From Tellurirhabdus rosea (GTDB lineage: Bacteria > Bacteroidota > Bacteroidia > Cytophagales > Spirosomataceae): a DNA stretch of 64,000 nucleotides. Position 1 is the first letter of the stretch; each line of letters starts with the position of its first letter. Position numbers and translations under genes: made by a program. Shown in pieces: positions 33,621 to 42,565 of the stretch. Location: contig NZ_CP111085.1 of assembly GCF_026278345.1 (NCBI RefSeq), positions 1,314,001 through 1,378,000 of the forward strand, given 5' to 3'. Below the pieces are notes generated by a model. It had not been told where the DNA came from, did no database searches, and saw nothing but the letters and a program-made list of their open reading frames with translations.

Positions 33621-34781
33621 CTAAAGCGCGAATCGTACGCCAATGATCAGCGGTATCAACTCAACGATGCAAAGGTACGAAAATAAATAGAGATTTTTGA
33701 TAGACGCCCGGTTCAGGATCACCAGGTATAGCAGCGCCAGACGACCTAAGTAAAAGGCAATGAACGGAATAAGAATCCAGGAAATCACCCACGGTTGATT
33801 TGGCGGTAAATTCAGGGCCGCCACCGTCACGACCGCTCCGACCAGCACGTAGAAAATAGACGAGGCCTGTAATACCTTGAAGAAGTGCAGGTTGGTAATT
33901 TCCTCGATCCGGTACAGCGCTCCCACCATCGAAATCAGCAGATACTTTCCCAGCAGGGCCACCATCGACAGCGCACTTAATTTTAGAAAACTAAGCACCA
34001 GATCAGTGAGCGTCTGGCCTTCGAGCAGCAGGTTGCGGGAAGAAAAAATATCAATGTTCTTGCTCTGAAAAAACAGGTACAGAAAGGCCATCACGAAGCT
34101 CAGCCCCGCCATGAACAGCAGATTGACCCGGCTCAGGGGTTTATTCACCAGAAAGGACTCTTCCCGGACGCTGATCGAGAACAAATCCTGAATGCTGAAA
34201 AGCCGCTGAAACGCCCGCTGGAAAAAGTTGAACAGAAACGCGTAGGTAGCCGCAATGAACACCAGCGACAGGGTGAAGAAGTCGGTAAAGACGGTTTTTC
34301 GCCGGGGCAGCATGCTCAGACCGGTTTCGGTCAGAACGACGGGTTTCTGCGTCAGGGATTTCCGGTGTCCGATAAAAACCTGCTTGTCGTTCACCCCCGG
34401 ACTGCCGTAAAGCGTCAGGAAAACCTCCGGCTTGCGGTAAACGCGGTAGAGGCTGTCGATGCGGAGGACCTGCCAGGTGCCGGCGGGGAGTTTGCGGCGG
34501 AGGGCGGCGTCCAGAAACAGATACCCGTCGCGGCCGGTCGATACCAGCAGTTCGTAGTTTCGGTTGCTCTCCAGGTCCAGAAACAGGCTAACCGCCGGCA
34601 GACTGGCGTGCTGTTCGTCAATGTACGGAACGTACGTTTTGAAAGCCGGGTCGTAGACCAGCCAATCGTTCCGGAAATCGTGTACGGGGTAAAACTGCTG
34701 ACCGGGTCCCACTCCCTGCGCAACACTCTGCAAGGCCCACAATATCAGCCAGAAAGCGGGAAGAATCCGTCGGTAAAGCAC
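33621..34781 (-). CDS. DUF4271 domain membrane protein
   Basis: The product has 386 residues with a signal peptide (MLYRRILPAFWLILWALQSVAQ). A periplasmic beta-rich domain of about 130 residues is followed by about six membrane helices from residue 165 on. The membrane part with FFKVLQASSIFYVLVGAV and the C-terminal YLFSYLCIVELIPLIIGVRF is typical of DUF4271. Function is unknown; the frequent pairing with hemD suggests a haem- or envelope-related role, by association only. It lies between sucD and hemD, with a palindrome upstream. Confidence 0.85.
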   Translation of the reverse strand: MLYRRILPAFWLILWALQSVAQGVGPGQQFYPVHDFRNDWLVYDPAFKTYVPYIDEQHASLPAVSLFLDLESNRNYELLVSTGRDGYLFLDAALRRKLPAGTWQVLRIDSLYRVYRKPEVFLTLYGSPGVNDKQVFIGHRKSLTQKPVVLTETGLSMLPRRKTVFTDFFTLSLVFIAATYAFLFNFFQRAFQRLFSIQDLFSISVREESFLVNKPLSRVNLLFMAGLSFVMAFLYLFFQSKNIDIFSSRNLLLEGQTLTDLVLSFLKLSALSMVALLGKYLLISMVGALYRIEEITNLHFFKVLQASSIFYVLVGAVVTVAALNLPPNQPWVISWILIPFIAFYLGRLALLYLVILNRASIKNLYLFSYLCIVELIPLIIGVRFAL

Positions 34782-34789
34782 CCTTTAAT

Positions 34790-34890
34790 TAATTAAGAAT
34801 TAAGAATTAAGAGTTAAGAATAAGTGATTCAAACAACCGAAATCAATCACCTATCGTCAATTCTTAATTCTTAATTCATAATTCATAATT
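34790..34890. repeat. Palindromic element with GAATTAA 7-mers before DUF4271
   Basis: The left arm carries AATTAA-G words (GAATTAA, GAATTAA, GAGTTAA). The right arm on the other strand carries GAATTAT, GAATTAA and GAATTAA. The apex closes with GTGATT/AATCAC around 15 bases. The right arm runs to within one base of the sucD stop triplet's end (34889-34891), so it supplies part of the stop codon. Confidence 0.7.
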
Positions 34891-35764
34891 ATTTCCCAAG
34901 GGCTTTCAGCATCGTCTCCCCGATCAGCGCCGGTGATTCTACGACGTGAATGCCGCACTCGGCCATGATGCGCATTTTGGCCGCGGCCGTATCGTCGGCA
35001 CCGCCGATGATGGCACCCGCGTGGCCCATCCGACGGCCTTTCGGCGCGGTTTGTCCGGCGATGAACCCGACAACCGGCTTTTTGTTGCCGCTTTCCTTGA
35101 TCCAGTGGGCCGCTTCGGCTTCCATGCCGCCGCCGATTTCACCGATCATCACGATGCCTTCAGTTTCGGGGTCGTTCATGAGCAGTTCCACGGCTTCTTT
35201 GGTCGTCGTCCCGATGATGGGGTCGCCGCCGATGCCGATGGCCGTCGTCTGACCCAGACCTACCTTGGAAAGCTGGTCTACGGCTTCGTAGGTCAGCGTG
35301 CCGGATTTCGACACGATGCCGATGGTGCCTTTCTTGAAGATAAAGCCCGGCATGATGCCTACTTTGCACTCGTCCGCCGTCATCACGCCCGGACAGTTGG
35401 GGCCGATCAGACGGACATCTTTACCTTTGAGATATTCTTTTGCAACCATCATGTCCTTGGTCGGGATGCCTTCCGTGATGCAGATGATCACCTTGATGCC
35501 TGCGTCGGCAGCCTCCATGATAGCGTCAGCCGCGAAAGCCGGGGGAACAAAGATGATGGACACATCGGCACCCGCCTTTTCGACCGCTTCTTTCACGGTG
35601 TTGAAAACCGGACGGTCGAGGTGGGTCTGGCCGCCTTTGCCGGGGGTCACGCCGCCCACGACGTTGGTGCCGTACTCGATCATCTGCTGGGCGTGGAAGG
35701 AACCTTCCGAGCCGGTAAAGCCCTGGACAATCACTTTCGAATCTTTATTGACTAATACGCTCAT
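34889..35764 (-). CDS. sucD: Succinyl-CoA synthetase alpha subunit (ADP-forming)
   Basis: The product has 291 residues, the normal length. The CoA-binding N-terminal domain ([19 protein letters not shown]) is followed by the ligase domain with the phosphorylated histidine in [28 protein letters not shown] and GPNCPGVM are family signatures. It works with SucC in the TCA cycle, converting succinyl-CoA to succinate with ATP or GTP formation. sucC is not adjacent. A near-consensus promoter lies 68 bases upstream. Confidence 0.97.
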   Translation of the reverse strand: MSVLVNKDSKVIVQGFTGSEGSFHAQQMIEYGTNVVGGVTPGKGGQTHLDRPVFNTVKEAVEKAGADVSIIFVPPAFAADAIMEAADAGIKVIICITEGIPTKDMMVAKEYLKGKDVRLIGPNCPGVMTADECKVGIMPGFIFKKGTIGIVSKSGTLTYEAVDQLSKVGLGQTTAIGIGGDPIIGTTTKEAVELLMNDPETEGIVMIGEIGGGMEAEAAHWIKESGNKKPVVGFIAGQTAPKGRRMGHAGAIIGGADDTAAAKMRIMAECGIHVVESPALIGETMLKALGK

Positions 35765-35831
35765 GATGGTTGTAAATCTGTACTATGCGTTGGATTCATT
35801 GAGGCTCAATTGTCCGTTCTTCGGACGGGCG

Positions 35832-35862
35832 CAAAAGTAGCCGTAAAAGGGAAAAGAACAAA
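35832..35862 (-). promoter_or_regulatory. Bacteroidota-type promoter for sucD
   Basis: On the minus strand TTTG (35862-35859), 19 bases, then TACTTTTG (35839-35832) match the housekeeping sigma consensus of Bacteroidota at both boxes. The short spacer to the divergent gene at 35880 also holds TATCTTTC on the plus strand, a weaker match. Confidence 0.65.
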
Positions 35863-35879
35863 ATTGTTATCTTTCCCCA

Positions 35880-36458
35880 ATGAATTACGCAAACGTGCTA
35901 TCCGACGCCGTGCTGGCTGCCACGGGAGTTTATGTCTTTGTGCATTTTTTCAAACGGGAAAGCCTGTATAACCGACTGCTCTGGGCCCTTTTTCTGCTCA
36001 CGATCTCGGCGACGGCGCTGCTGGGAGCGGTGCGCTTTGCCGGGGTTCAGGAGCTGATTCCGCTGCACGGCTCGATGCAGATTCTGGCCGGAAGTCTGGG
36101 CGTCGCCTGCGCGGTGGTGGCGGTCTGGGGGCTGGTTCTGCGGGAGCCGTTCGGGCCCACGGCTTTCTGGAGCACGGTTGCCGTGGGTCTGGCCTTGTTT
36201 GCGGTGCTGCTGACGCCCCGGATTCGGGTGTTCACCCAGGTGGTGCAGTCGCTGGGCATGGTGGTCATCATGGTCATTGCCTGCTTCGGCCTGCTGCGCC
36301 GCAACCGCCGGGCGATCTGGATTGTCTTCGCCGTGATGATTCTGGCCCTGGCGACGAAAATAACGCCCCAGCTCTCGGCCAATCAAATCTCGTTTTTCCA
36401 TTATACAACTGCCCTGTCTCTCATCTGCTTCGGGCAGGCGGCCCGGCCCTCCCGCTGA
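35880..36458 (+). CDS. Hypothetical membrane protein with about seven helices
   Basis: I do not recognise the family. The 192 residues form about six or seven hydrophobic helices connected by very short loops, with a basic segment LLRRNRRAIW between the fourth and fifth and a C-terminus ending AARPSR. There is no signal peptide and no charged catalytic motif. It is divergent from sucD and 77 bases upstream of dnaX, so it may share a transcript with dnaX. Confidence 0.7.
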   Translation: MNYANVLSDAVLAATGVYVFVHFFKRESLYNRLLWALFLLTISATALLGAVRFAGVQELIPLHGSMQILAGSLGVACAVVAVWGLVLREPFGPTAFWSTVAVGLALFAVLLTPRIRVFTQVVQSLGMVVIMVIACFGLLRRNRRAIWIVFAVMILALATKITPQLSANQISFFHYTTALSLICFGQAARPSR

Positions 36459-36535
36459 GGCGTACTTCCTTTCTTTCGACACACGAACCAAAAACGGCCG
36501 GGGGTCTTTCGGGGAAAAATGGCTAACTTGCAGTC

Positions 36536-38368
36536 ATGGATAATTTTGTTGTCTCGGCCCGGAAATACCGTCCGGCGACGTTCGATACCGTTGTCGGGCA
36601 ATCCCATATCACCACCACGCTCAAGAATGCCATTCGGACCAACCACCTGGCGCAGGCTTTTCTGTTCTGCGGCCCGCGTGGGGTCGGCAAGACGACCTGT
36701 GCCCGGATTCTGGCCAAAACGATTAACTGCCAAAACCTGACGGAAGATGTTGAAGCCTGCGACCAGTGCGAATCCTGCGTGAGCTTCAACCAGAGCGCGT
36801 CGTTCAACATTCACGAACTGGACGCCGCCTCCAACAACTCCGTCGATGACATCCGGAACCTGATCGACCAGGTGCGATACCCGCCCCAGTCCGGCAAATT
36901 CAAGATTTACATCATTGACGAGGTACATATGCTGTCGGCGGCGGCCTTCAACGCCTTCCTGAAAACGCTGGAAGAACCGCCCTCCTACGCCATTTTTATT
37001 CTGGCCACGACCGAAAAGCACAAGATTCTGCCCACGATTCTGTCGCGCTGTCAGATCTTTGATTTCAACCGGATTCAGTCCCGCGATATTGCCGACCACC
37101 TGACGTCCATCGCCGGGAAAGAAGGCATTCAGACGGAATACGAAGCCCTGGAACTGATTGCCCAGAAAGCCGACGGCGGTCTGCGCGATGCGCTGTCGAT
37201 GTTCGACCTGAACGTTACGTTCTCCGCCGACCGGACCATTCGGTATCGGGAGGTGCTCGAAAATCTGCATATTCTCGATTACGACTACTATTTCCGCCTG
37301 ACCGACCACCTCCTCGACGCCAGCCTGCCGCAGAGCCTGCTGCTGTTCGACGAAATTCTGCGCAAAGGCTTTGATGCCCACCAATTCCTCGTCGGCTTGT
37401 GCGAACATTTCCGCAACCTGCTCGTCTGTAAGGATACGGCTACCGTCCAGCTTTTGCAGGTTACCGAAAGCGTGCAGCAGAAATACGCCCTGCAGGCTGC
37501 CCGTGCCCCGCTCGGTTTTCTGCTTTCGGCGCTCAGCGTGGCGAGTCAGTGCGACATCAATTATAAGGCTGCCAAGAACCAGCGGCTGCACGTGGAGGTC
37601 TGTCTGATTAAACTGGCCAACATCCCCAACGTCCTCAACCTGAGCGCCCTGCCGGAAAGCGAGCCTAACGGACAGGTGGTCAACGGAACGCATGCGGCGG
37701 AGGTCGCGGTAAAAAAAAACGCTGAACCAGCCCCTCCCCCGTTAGTAAGCGAGCCGACGCCCGTTCCGGCACCGGTTCCGACGGCGGTGCAGCCGGTCCC
37801 GGCACCGGTCCAGCCCGTTCCGGCGCCGGTTAGCGAACCGGTGGCCAGCTATGAGATTCCTACCCCGCAACCGGCAACTTCCATTCCGCGGCCGGGTTCG
37901 TCGAAACTCCGCTCGACGGTCGGGCTGGGTGCCAAACCCGCCGCTTCGGCCACGGCCGTGGCCGAAGCGGCCGTCGTTCAGCGCAACCTGCCCGACAAGC
38001 CGGTCGATTTTGAAGAGCTTCAGGCCACCTGGCGGCAGTTTTCCCGCCTCCGCGAATCTGGGGGAGGCCCGATGACCGAGCAGATCATGCTCAACCGCGA
38101 AATTCAACTGGGCGACGATGGGGCCACGATTCACATCACGCTCGACAATTCGCTGCAGGCAGATATGCTCAACGAACTGCGGCAGGATTTGATGACGTAC
38201 CTGCGCCAGCATCTGCAAAACAGCAAAATTCAGCTGGTGCATCAGGTCGCTGCGCAGGAAAGCCGGAAGATGATTTACACGGCTCAGGACAAATTCAATT
38301 ACCTCGCCGAAAAGAACCCGGCCCTGCTGGAACTGAAACAGGTGCTGGGGCTGGATGTGGATTATTGA
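36536..38368 (+). CDS. dnaX: DNA polymerase III subunits tau and gamma
   Basis: The product has 610 residues. The clamp-loader AAA+ part begins at MDNFVVSARKYRPATFDTV. It has a Walker A motif (GPRGVGKT, 46-53), a zinc module with Cys65, Cys75, Cys78 and Cys81, a DEVH Walker B near 127 and the SRC sensor (LSRCQIFDF). Domain III ends near residue 365. A Pro/Val/Ala-rich linker (PVPAPV repeats) and a tau-specific C-terminal domain follow. At codons 392-395 an A9 run creates a slippage site, so a gamma form of about 396 residues is plausible. tau dimerises polymerase cores and binds DnaB helicase. Confidence 0.96.
   Translation: MDNFVVSARKYRPATFDTVVGQSHITTTLKNAIRTNHLAQAFLFCGPRGVGKTTCARILAKTINCQNLTEDVEACDQCESCVSFNQSASFNIHELDAASNNSVDDIRNLIDQVRYPPQSGKFKIYIIDEVHMLSAAAFNAFLKTLEEPPSYAIFILATTEKHKILPTILSRCQIFDFNRIQSRDIADHLTSIAGKEGIQTEYEALELIAQKADGGLRDALSMFDLNVTFSADRTIRYREVLENLHILDYDYYFRLTDHLLDASLPQSLLLFDEILRKGFDAHQFLVGLCEHFRNLLVCKDTATVQLLQVTESVQQKYALQAARAPLGFLLSALSVASQCDINYKAAKNQRLHVEVCLIKLANIPNVLNLSALPESEPNGQVVNGTHAAEVAVKKNAEPAPPPLVSEPTPVPAPVPTAVQPVPAPVQPVPAPVSEPVASYEIPTPQPATSIPRPGSSKLRSTVGLGAKPAASATAVAEAAVVQRNLPDKPVDFEELQATWRQFSRLRESGGGPMTEQIMLNREIQLGDDGATIHITLDNSLQADMLNELRQDLMTYLRQHLQNSKIQLVHQVAAQESRKMIYTAQDKFNYLAEKNPALLELKQVLGLDVDY
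37698..37725 (+). promoter_or_regulatory. A9 slippage/frameshift site in dnaX
   Basis: Nine A lie at 37711-37719, in frame as GTA AAA AAA AAC. Adding one A, or a -1 ribosomal shift, gives Val-Lys-Lys-Lys-Arg and a TGA at 37723-37725. Losing one A leads to a TAG eight codons later. GGAGG occurs 7 bases upstream (37699-37703), a position comparable to the stimulatory element of E. coli dnaX. The site sits between domain III and the tau tail. A programmed product is inferred, not observed. Confidence 0.7.
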
Positions 38369-38425
38369 CAGTGATTTCGCCAGTCAGCGAGCTGTTGGGC
38401 ACTGTCCACCAATCACTGTGCACTA
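38369..38425. repeat. Short palindromic element between dnaX and phosphotriesterase-like gene
   Basis: CAGTGATT near 38372 pairs with AATCACTG near 38411, and CAGT words recur inside (CAGTCAG, ACTGTCC). The element fills the space between the convergent stops. It is the shortest and least regular of the set. Confidence 0.45.
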
Positions 38426-39424
38426 AATTCTTCTTACCCGAATTGCCAGTGCCTCGGCGGGATTCGTTTCCAGAACCTGCCGAACGTCTTTCTTCGTAAA
38501 GCCCCGCTTTTGCAGGGCGGGCAGCAGCTTTTCAAACAGGACAGTGTACCGTCGGCTCACCGGACCGCCGTCCGGCTGGCCGGGGTCGTACCAGCCCGCA
38601 TCGTGCGAAAGCAGGGTCCGGTGGAGAAGGCGGTTCTCTTTCATCAGCAGCAGGTTCTGAACGTACTGGTCCACGTTGTTATCGTCCAGCCCGTCGAGGC
38701 TGACCCACGCGCCTTCCCGGGCGGCGCGGGCGTAATGCACCATGTTCTGCCCCTGGGCGTGCACCCAGACAAACGCATCCGGCCGTACGCCTTCCGCTTT
38801 CAGAACCTCGATCTGCTCGAAGGCCGGGACGTACGGGCCGGTATGGGAGTAAATCGTCAGGCCGGTGCGGCAGTGCGTGCGGGCGGCGGCGGTGACGAGC
38901 TTTCGGTGCAGGTCGGACAGCGGGCCGGGATTGACGCTGATTTTGATAAAACCCGGCCGGATGCCCGTGCCGTCGATTCCCTGTTCGTACTCGGCGGTCC
39001 AGCGGTCGGCCAGGCCGTCGGCGGTTTCGGTATGGGCGTGCGGCGGCAGAAACTTGTTGTCCACGGCTCCGTAATACCCCGTATTGGTCAGGATTTGGAG
39101 GCCGGTCTGTTCCGAAAGTGTTTTCAGCAGCAGCGGGTCTTTTCCCAGAAACGAAGGTGTGCATTCGACCAGCGTCCGGACGCCGTTCCGCACCAGGTCA
39201 TCCAGATAGGGCCGCATGCGGGCCGCCACCGCCGACCGGTCCCAGCGAGCGGGACTGATTTTGTCCGCCCCGACGAAATCGACCAGAATGTGCTCGTGAA
39301 TGAGCGCAAGCCCCAGCCGCTTTGCCGGAATGGGCCCGGCTACGGTCTGCACCAGGCCCGCTTCGCGGCGGCCCGTAAGCAGACCACCCGCCAGGGATTG
39401 AAGAAAAAGCCGCCGGTTCAGCAT
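38423..39424 (-). CDS. Exported phosphotriesterase-family metal hydrolase
   Basis: The product has 333 residues. A twin-arginine-like signal (LNRRLFLQSLAGGLLTG) precedes a binuclear metallohydrolase barrel of the phosphotriesterase/lactonase family. The expected ligands are all visible: His43 and His45 (LIHEHILVDF), Lys161 (GFIKISV, the carbamylated lysine), His194 (YSHTGPY), His222 (WVHAQG) and Asp275 (LLSHDAGW). Family members hydrolyse lactones, phosphotriesters or amides; the substrate is unknown. It is 21 bases downstream of the TPR protein gene, so co-transcription is likely. Confidence 0.87.
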   Translation of the reverse strand: MLNRRLFLQSLAGGLLTGRREAGLVQTVAGPIPAKRLGLALIHEHILVDFVGADKISPARWDRSAVAARMRPYLDDLVRNGVRTLVECTPSFLGKDPLLLKTLSEQTGLQILTNTGYYGAVDNKFLPPHAHTETADGLADRWTAEYEQGIDGTGIRPGFIKISVNPGPLSDLHRKLVTAAARTHCRTGLTIYSHTGPYVPAFEQIEVLKAEGVRPDAFVWVHAQGQNMVHYARAAREGAWVSLDGLDDNNVDQYVQNLLLMKENRLLHRTLLSHDAGWYDPGQPDGGPVSRRYTVLFEKLLPALQKRGFTKKDVRQVLETNPAEALAIRVRRI

Positions 39425-39445
39425 CCTTGTATTCTTTGAGATAAG

Positions 39446-40555
39446 TTATTCTTTCAGATAAGCGCGGGCTTCCCGCAGGTTGGACTTGTACTGGGCAACA
39501 TCCAGCATCTTGCGGTAATACTGTTTCGCCAGATTCTTATTGCCGGAACGGGCCGCCAGACGGGCCAGACCCGCCAGCGCATGGCCGTGAAACTCCCGGG
39601 TGAACTCCTCACTGAACGGAATTTTCAGCGCGGCCTGATAAGCAGACGTGGCCTTGTCCGACTGGCCGTCCCGTTCGTACAGCATTCCCTGTAGGACCAG
39701 TCCGGGCATATCCAGCAGTTTCTGCGGCATTTTCAGGGTTCGCTGGAGGTACGGCCCGGCCTCTTCGGGGCGGTTGGCCAGCAGCAGGGCTTCGGCGCAG
39801 CGCATGGTAAAGAGCGGATTGTTCGGGTAGCGGTCGGCCAGGGTCTTCAGGTGGGCGGCGGCTTTGGCGGGCTGGCTTTCGTGTTCCAGATAAATGTGCG
39901 ACAGGTAAAACGATGTTTCGGTCCGGGTGAAAATGCCGCGGCGCACGGCCGTTTCCATCTGGCCCAGGCCCTGCGCCATGTTGCCGTCCTGAAAAAACCA
40001 CATCACCGGCCGGACAATCGGATGGTCCATCGGGTAACGCTCGACGTAATAATTGTACAGGCCGGTCGTAAAGTAGAACTCGGCGTTTTTTTCCGTCAGT
40101 TTAAAGCCCTGTTTCATGTAGCCGTACGCCTTTTTAGCTTCGTTGACGGCCTTCATCGTTTCGTTATCGTAATTATACTTCATGGCCAGATACCCATGTG
40201 CCGTCAGGGCAAAGAAAACGCCCTCGGGGTCGTCGCTATCGCGGTCCAGACGACGGCGGGCCAGGTCAAGTCCCTGGGTCACCTGCTGGACGTACTGCGG
40301 CAGAACGGTCTTGTTGTCGCGCAGCGGAAGGTATTGCCAGTACAACTGAATGGCTTTCAGCAGCGGGCCGACCGGGCTCTGGGGGTATTTGCTCCGAATC
40401 TGCCGCTGGTAATTTTCGGACGTATCAAACTGGTAATTGTAGATGCCGTCCAGTGCCTTCAAAATCATCTGCTGCACCGGAGGGTCGTTCAGAATCTGCC
40501 CAAAAGAGCGCGTCGTTGCCAGCAGGAGCAGCAGGCTTAGCCAAATTTTTTTCAT
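39446..40555 (-). CDS. Exported TPR-repeat protein
   Basis: The product has 369 residues from ATG 40555 (MKKIWLSLLLLLATTRSFGQ signal); the longer frame upstream has no conserved sequence. The mature protein is a helical solenoid with recognisable TPR units (for example ETSFYLSHIYLEHESQPAKA and AEALLLANRPEEAGPYLQRT). No catalytic motif is seen. Such proteins usually act as periplasmic scaffolds. A possible -7 box on the minus strand (TAGATTTG, 40592-40585) overlaps the divergent promoter of the peptidase gene. Confidence 0.75.
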   Translation of the reverse strand: MKKIWLSLLLLLATTRSFGQILNDPPVQQMILKALDGIYNYQFDTSENYQRQIRSKYPQSPVGPLLKAIQLYWQYLPLRDNKTVLPQYVQQVTQGLDLARRRLDRDSDDPEGVFFALTAHGYLAMKYNYDNETMKAVNEAKKAYGYMKQGFKLTEKNAEFYFTTGLYNYYVERYPMDHPIVRPVMWFFQDGNMAQGLGQMETAVRRGIFTRTETSFYLSHIYLEHESQPAKAAAHLKTLADRYPNNPLFTMRCAEALLLANRPEEAGPYLQRTLKMPQKLLDMPGLVLQGMLYERDGQSDKATSAYQAALKIPFSEEFTREFHGHALAGLARLAARSGNKNLAKQYYRKMLDVAQYKSNLREARAYLKE

Positions 40556-40592
40556 CGGTGTATTTGTTGCCTGAAGAGGTCCTGCAAATCTA

Positions 40593-40623
40593 TTTGAACA
40601 AGTTGGTATGACCGCTACCTTTG
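40593..40623 (+). promoter_or_regulatory. Bacteroidota-type promoter for the M16 peptidase gene
   Basis: TTTG (40593-40596), 19 bases and TACCTTTG (40616-40623) match both promoter boxes at the right spacing. The transcript would have a leader of about 170 bases before ATG 40799. Confidence 0.65.
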
Positions 40624-40798
40624 CGGAATAACTTTGAACCGAAGGCGTGGCCTGAAAACTTTCTGTCGGTGGCACGACTCCGTATCCTGTTGGTGGCACC
40701 ACTTCGCGTTGCGCCGCCGCTGAAAGCCCGTACCGGGCGATTGCGAGTCGGACCCTGAGAACCCGTCAACGTTGTGCCACTCCCACTTAATAACCTGA
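40624..40798 (+). other. Long leader of the M16 peptidase transcript with imperfect direct repeat
   Basis: GTCGGTGGCACGACTCCG (40665-40682) recurs as GTTGGTGGCACCACTTCG (40689-40706) with three differences, a 24-base period. No open frame, terminator or known riboswitch core is visible. Its role is unknown. Confidence 0.4.
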
Positions 40799-42037
40799 AT
40801 GATCCGATACGAACAATTCACTTTGGACAATGGCCTGCGGGTGTACGTGCATGAAGACCCGACCACCCCGATGGCCTGCGTAAATATTCTGTACAACGTT
40901 GGTTCGCGCGACGAAGACCCCGGCCGGACGGGCTTTGCGCACCTCTTCGAACACCTGATGTTCGGCGGGTCGCGGCACATTCCGATCTACGACGAACCGC
41001 TCCAGAAGGTCGGCGGAGAAAACAACGCCTTTACTTCGCCCGACATCACGAACTACTACATCACCCTGCCCGCTGCCAACCTCGAAACGGCTTTCTGGCT
41101 GGAGTCGGACCGGATGCTGAGCCTGTCGTTCGACCCGCAGGTGCTCGATGTGCAGCAGAAAGTGGTCATCGAAGAATTCAAGCAGCGGTACCTGAACCAG
41201 CCCTACGGCGATGTCTGGCTGAAGCTGCGGCCGCTGGCCTACAAACGGCATCCCTACCAGTGGGCCACAATCGGCAAAGACATCAGCCACATCGAAGACG
41301 CTACGCTCGGCGATGTAAGGGATTTCTTTTACACGTATTACCTGCCCAACAACGCCCTCATGGTCGTGGCCGGAAACGTGACCGTCGAGCAGGTGAAGCA
41401 GCTAAGCCGGAAGTGGTTCGAGTCCATTCCGGCCGGGCCTGCCTACGTCCGGCGATTGCCGCAGGAGTCGCCGCAGACCGAGGCCCGTTTTCTGGAAACC
41501 GGTGCCGATGTGCCGCTGAACGCTCTGTACAAGGTTTTTCACATTCCGGGCCGCTTCGACGAGGGTTTTTACACGGCGGACCTAATGGCCGATGTGCTCG
41601 GACGCGGCAAATCGTCGCGGCTGTACCAGCGGCTGTTGAAAGAGCAGCCGCTGTTCAACCAGATTTCCGCCTACGTCACGGGCTCGCTCGACCCCGGCCT
41701 GCTGGTGGTCAGCGGCTCACTGAACCCCGGCGTAACGCTCGAAGAAGCCAACGCCGCCCTCGAAACCGTGCTGGACGAAATCCGGACAGAGGCGGTGCCG
41801 GAAGAGGAATTGCGAAAAGTGAAAAACCAGGCCGAATCGACCCTCGCGTTCTCGGAAGTGGAACTGCTGAACCGCGCCATGAACCTCGCCTACGCTGCCA
41901 ATGCCGGCAATGCCGACTGGGTCAACGACGAAGCCGCCAAAATTCAGGCCGTCACCACCGACGAGATGCTGAACATGGCCGGGCGCGTGCTGCAAAAGAC
42001 AAACAGTTCCACCATGTTTTATCGGGCTGAGAATTAA
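40799..42037 (+). CDS. M16-family zinc metallopeptidase
   Basis: The product has 412 residues. It carries the inverted zinc motif His48-Leu-Phe-Glu51-His52 and the third-ligand Glu near 125 (VVIEEFKQRYL), so this half is the catalytic one. The C-terminal half (ALMVVAGNVTVEQVKQLSRKWF and later) is the inactive-domain fold of the same repeat unit. Members degrade peptides or process targeting sequences, usually as dimers. There is no signal peptide, so a cytoplasmic place is likely. The start of ispF follows five bases after the stop, indicating an operon. Confidence 0.93.
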   Translation: MIRYEQFTLDNGLRVYVHEDPTTPMACVNILYNVGSRDEDPGRTGFAHLFEHLMFGGSRHIPIYDEPLQKVGGENNAFTSPDITNYYITLPAANLETAFWLESDRMLSLSFDPQVLDVQQKVVIEEFKQRYLNQPYGDVWLKLRPLAYKRHPYQWATIGKDISHIEDATLGDVRDFFYTYYLPNNALMVVAGNVTVEQVKQLSRKWFESIPAGPAYVRRLPQESPQTEARFLETGADVPLNALYKVFHIPGRFDEGFYTADLMADVLGRGKSSRLYQRLLKEQPLFNQISAYVTGSLDPGLLVVSGSLNPGVTLEEANAALETVLDEIRTEAVPEEELRKVKNQAESTLAFSEVELLNRAMNLAYAANAGNADWVNDEAAKIQAVTTDEMLNMAGRVLQKTNSSTMFYRAEN

Positions 42038-42042
42038 AAAAG

Positions 42043-42525
42043 ATGAAAATCCGCGTAGGACAAGGATACGACGTTCATAAATTGGTGGAAGGCCACCCGT
42101 TCTGGCTGGGAGGCATTCCGATTGAACATACGCACGGCGCGTACGGGCATTCCGACGCTGATGTGGTCTGCCACGTGATCTGCGACGCGCTGCTCGGAGC
42201 CGCCAACATGCGCAACATCGGCTATCATTTTTCGGATAAAGACCCGCGCTGGAAAGGCGTCGACAGCAAGGTGCTGCTGGCCGAAGTGCTGCGGATGGTC
42301 CGGGAGCGGGGCTGGGAAGTTTCCAATGTGGACGTGACGGTGGTGCTGCAGGAACCGAAGCTCAACCCCCACATTCCGGCCATGAAAACCTGTTTGTCGG
42401 AGGTGATGAACATTCCCGAGGACGATATTTCGATTAAGGCAACCACCTCCGAACACCTGGGCTTTGTCGGCCGGAAAGAAGGCATTGCGGCGCACTGCGT
42501 GGCGCTGATTACGTCTGAACCGTGA
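42043..42525 (+). CDS. ispF: 2-C-methyl-D-erythritol 2,4-cyclodiphosphate synthase
   Basis: The product has 160 residues, the standard length. Zinc and substrate motifs are complete: GQGYDVHKL at the N-terminus, AYGHSDADVVCHVICDALLG, and the C-terminal ATTSEHLGFVGRKEGIAAHC. The trimeric enzyme forms the cyclic diphosphate of the MEP isoprenoid pathway. It follows the peptidase gene immediately and precedes the amidohydrolase by 40 bases. Confidence 0.97.
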   Translation: MKIRVGQGYDVHKLVEGHPFWLGGIPIEHTHGAYGHSDADVVCHVICDALLGAANMRNIGYHFSDKDPRWKGVDSKVLLAEVLRMVRERGWEVSNVDVTVVLQEPKLNPHIPAMKTCLSEVMNIPEDDISIKATTSEHLGFVGRKEGIAAHCVALITSEP

Positions 42526-42565
42526 TTGACGATGATTTCTTAGATGAACTATGATTTTTTAAACG

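Noticed and set aside
37711-37719. Sequencing error in the dnaX A run
   Set aside because: The full frame is intact through 610 residues with a normal tau C-terminus, so nine A is consistent with the true gene.
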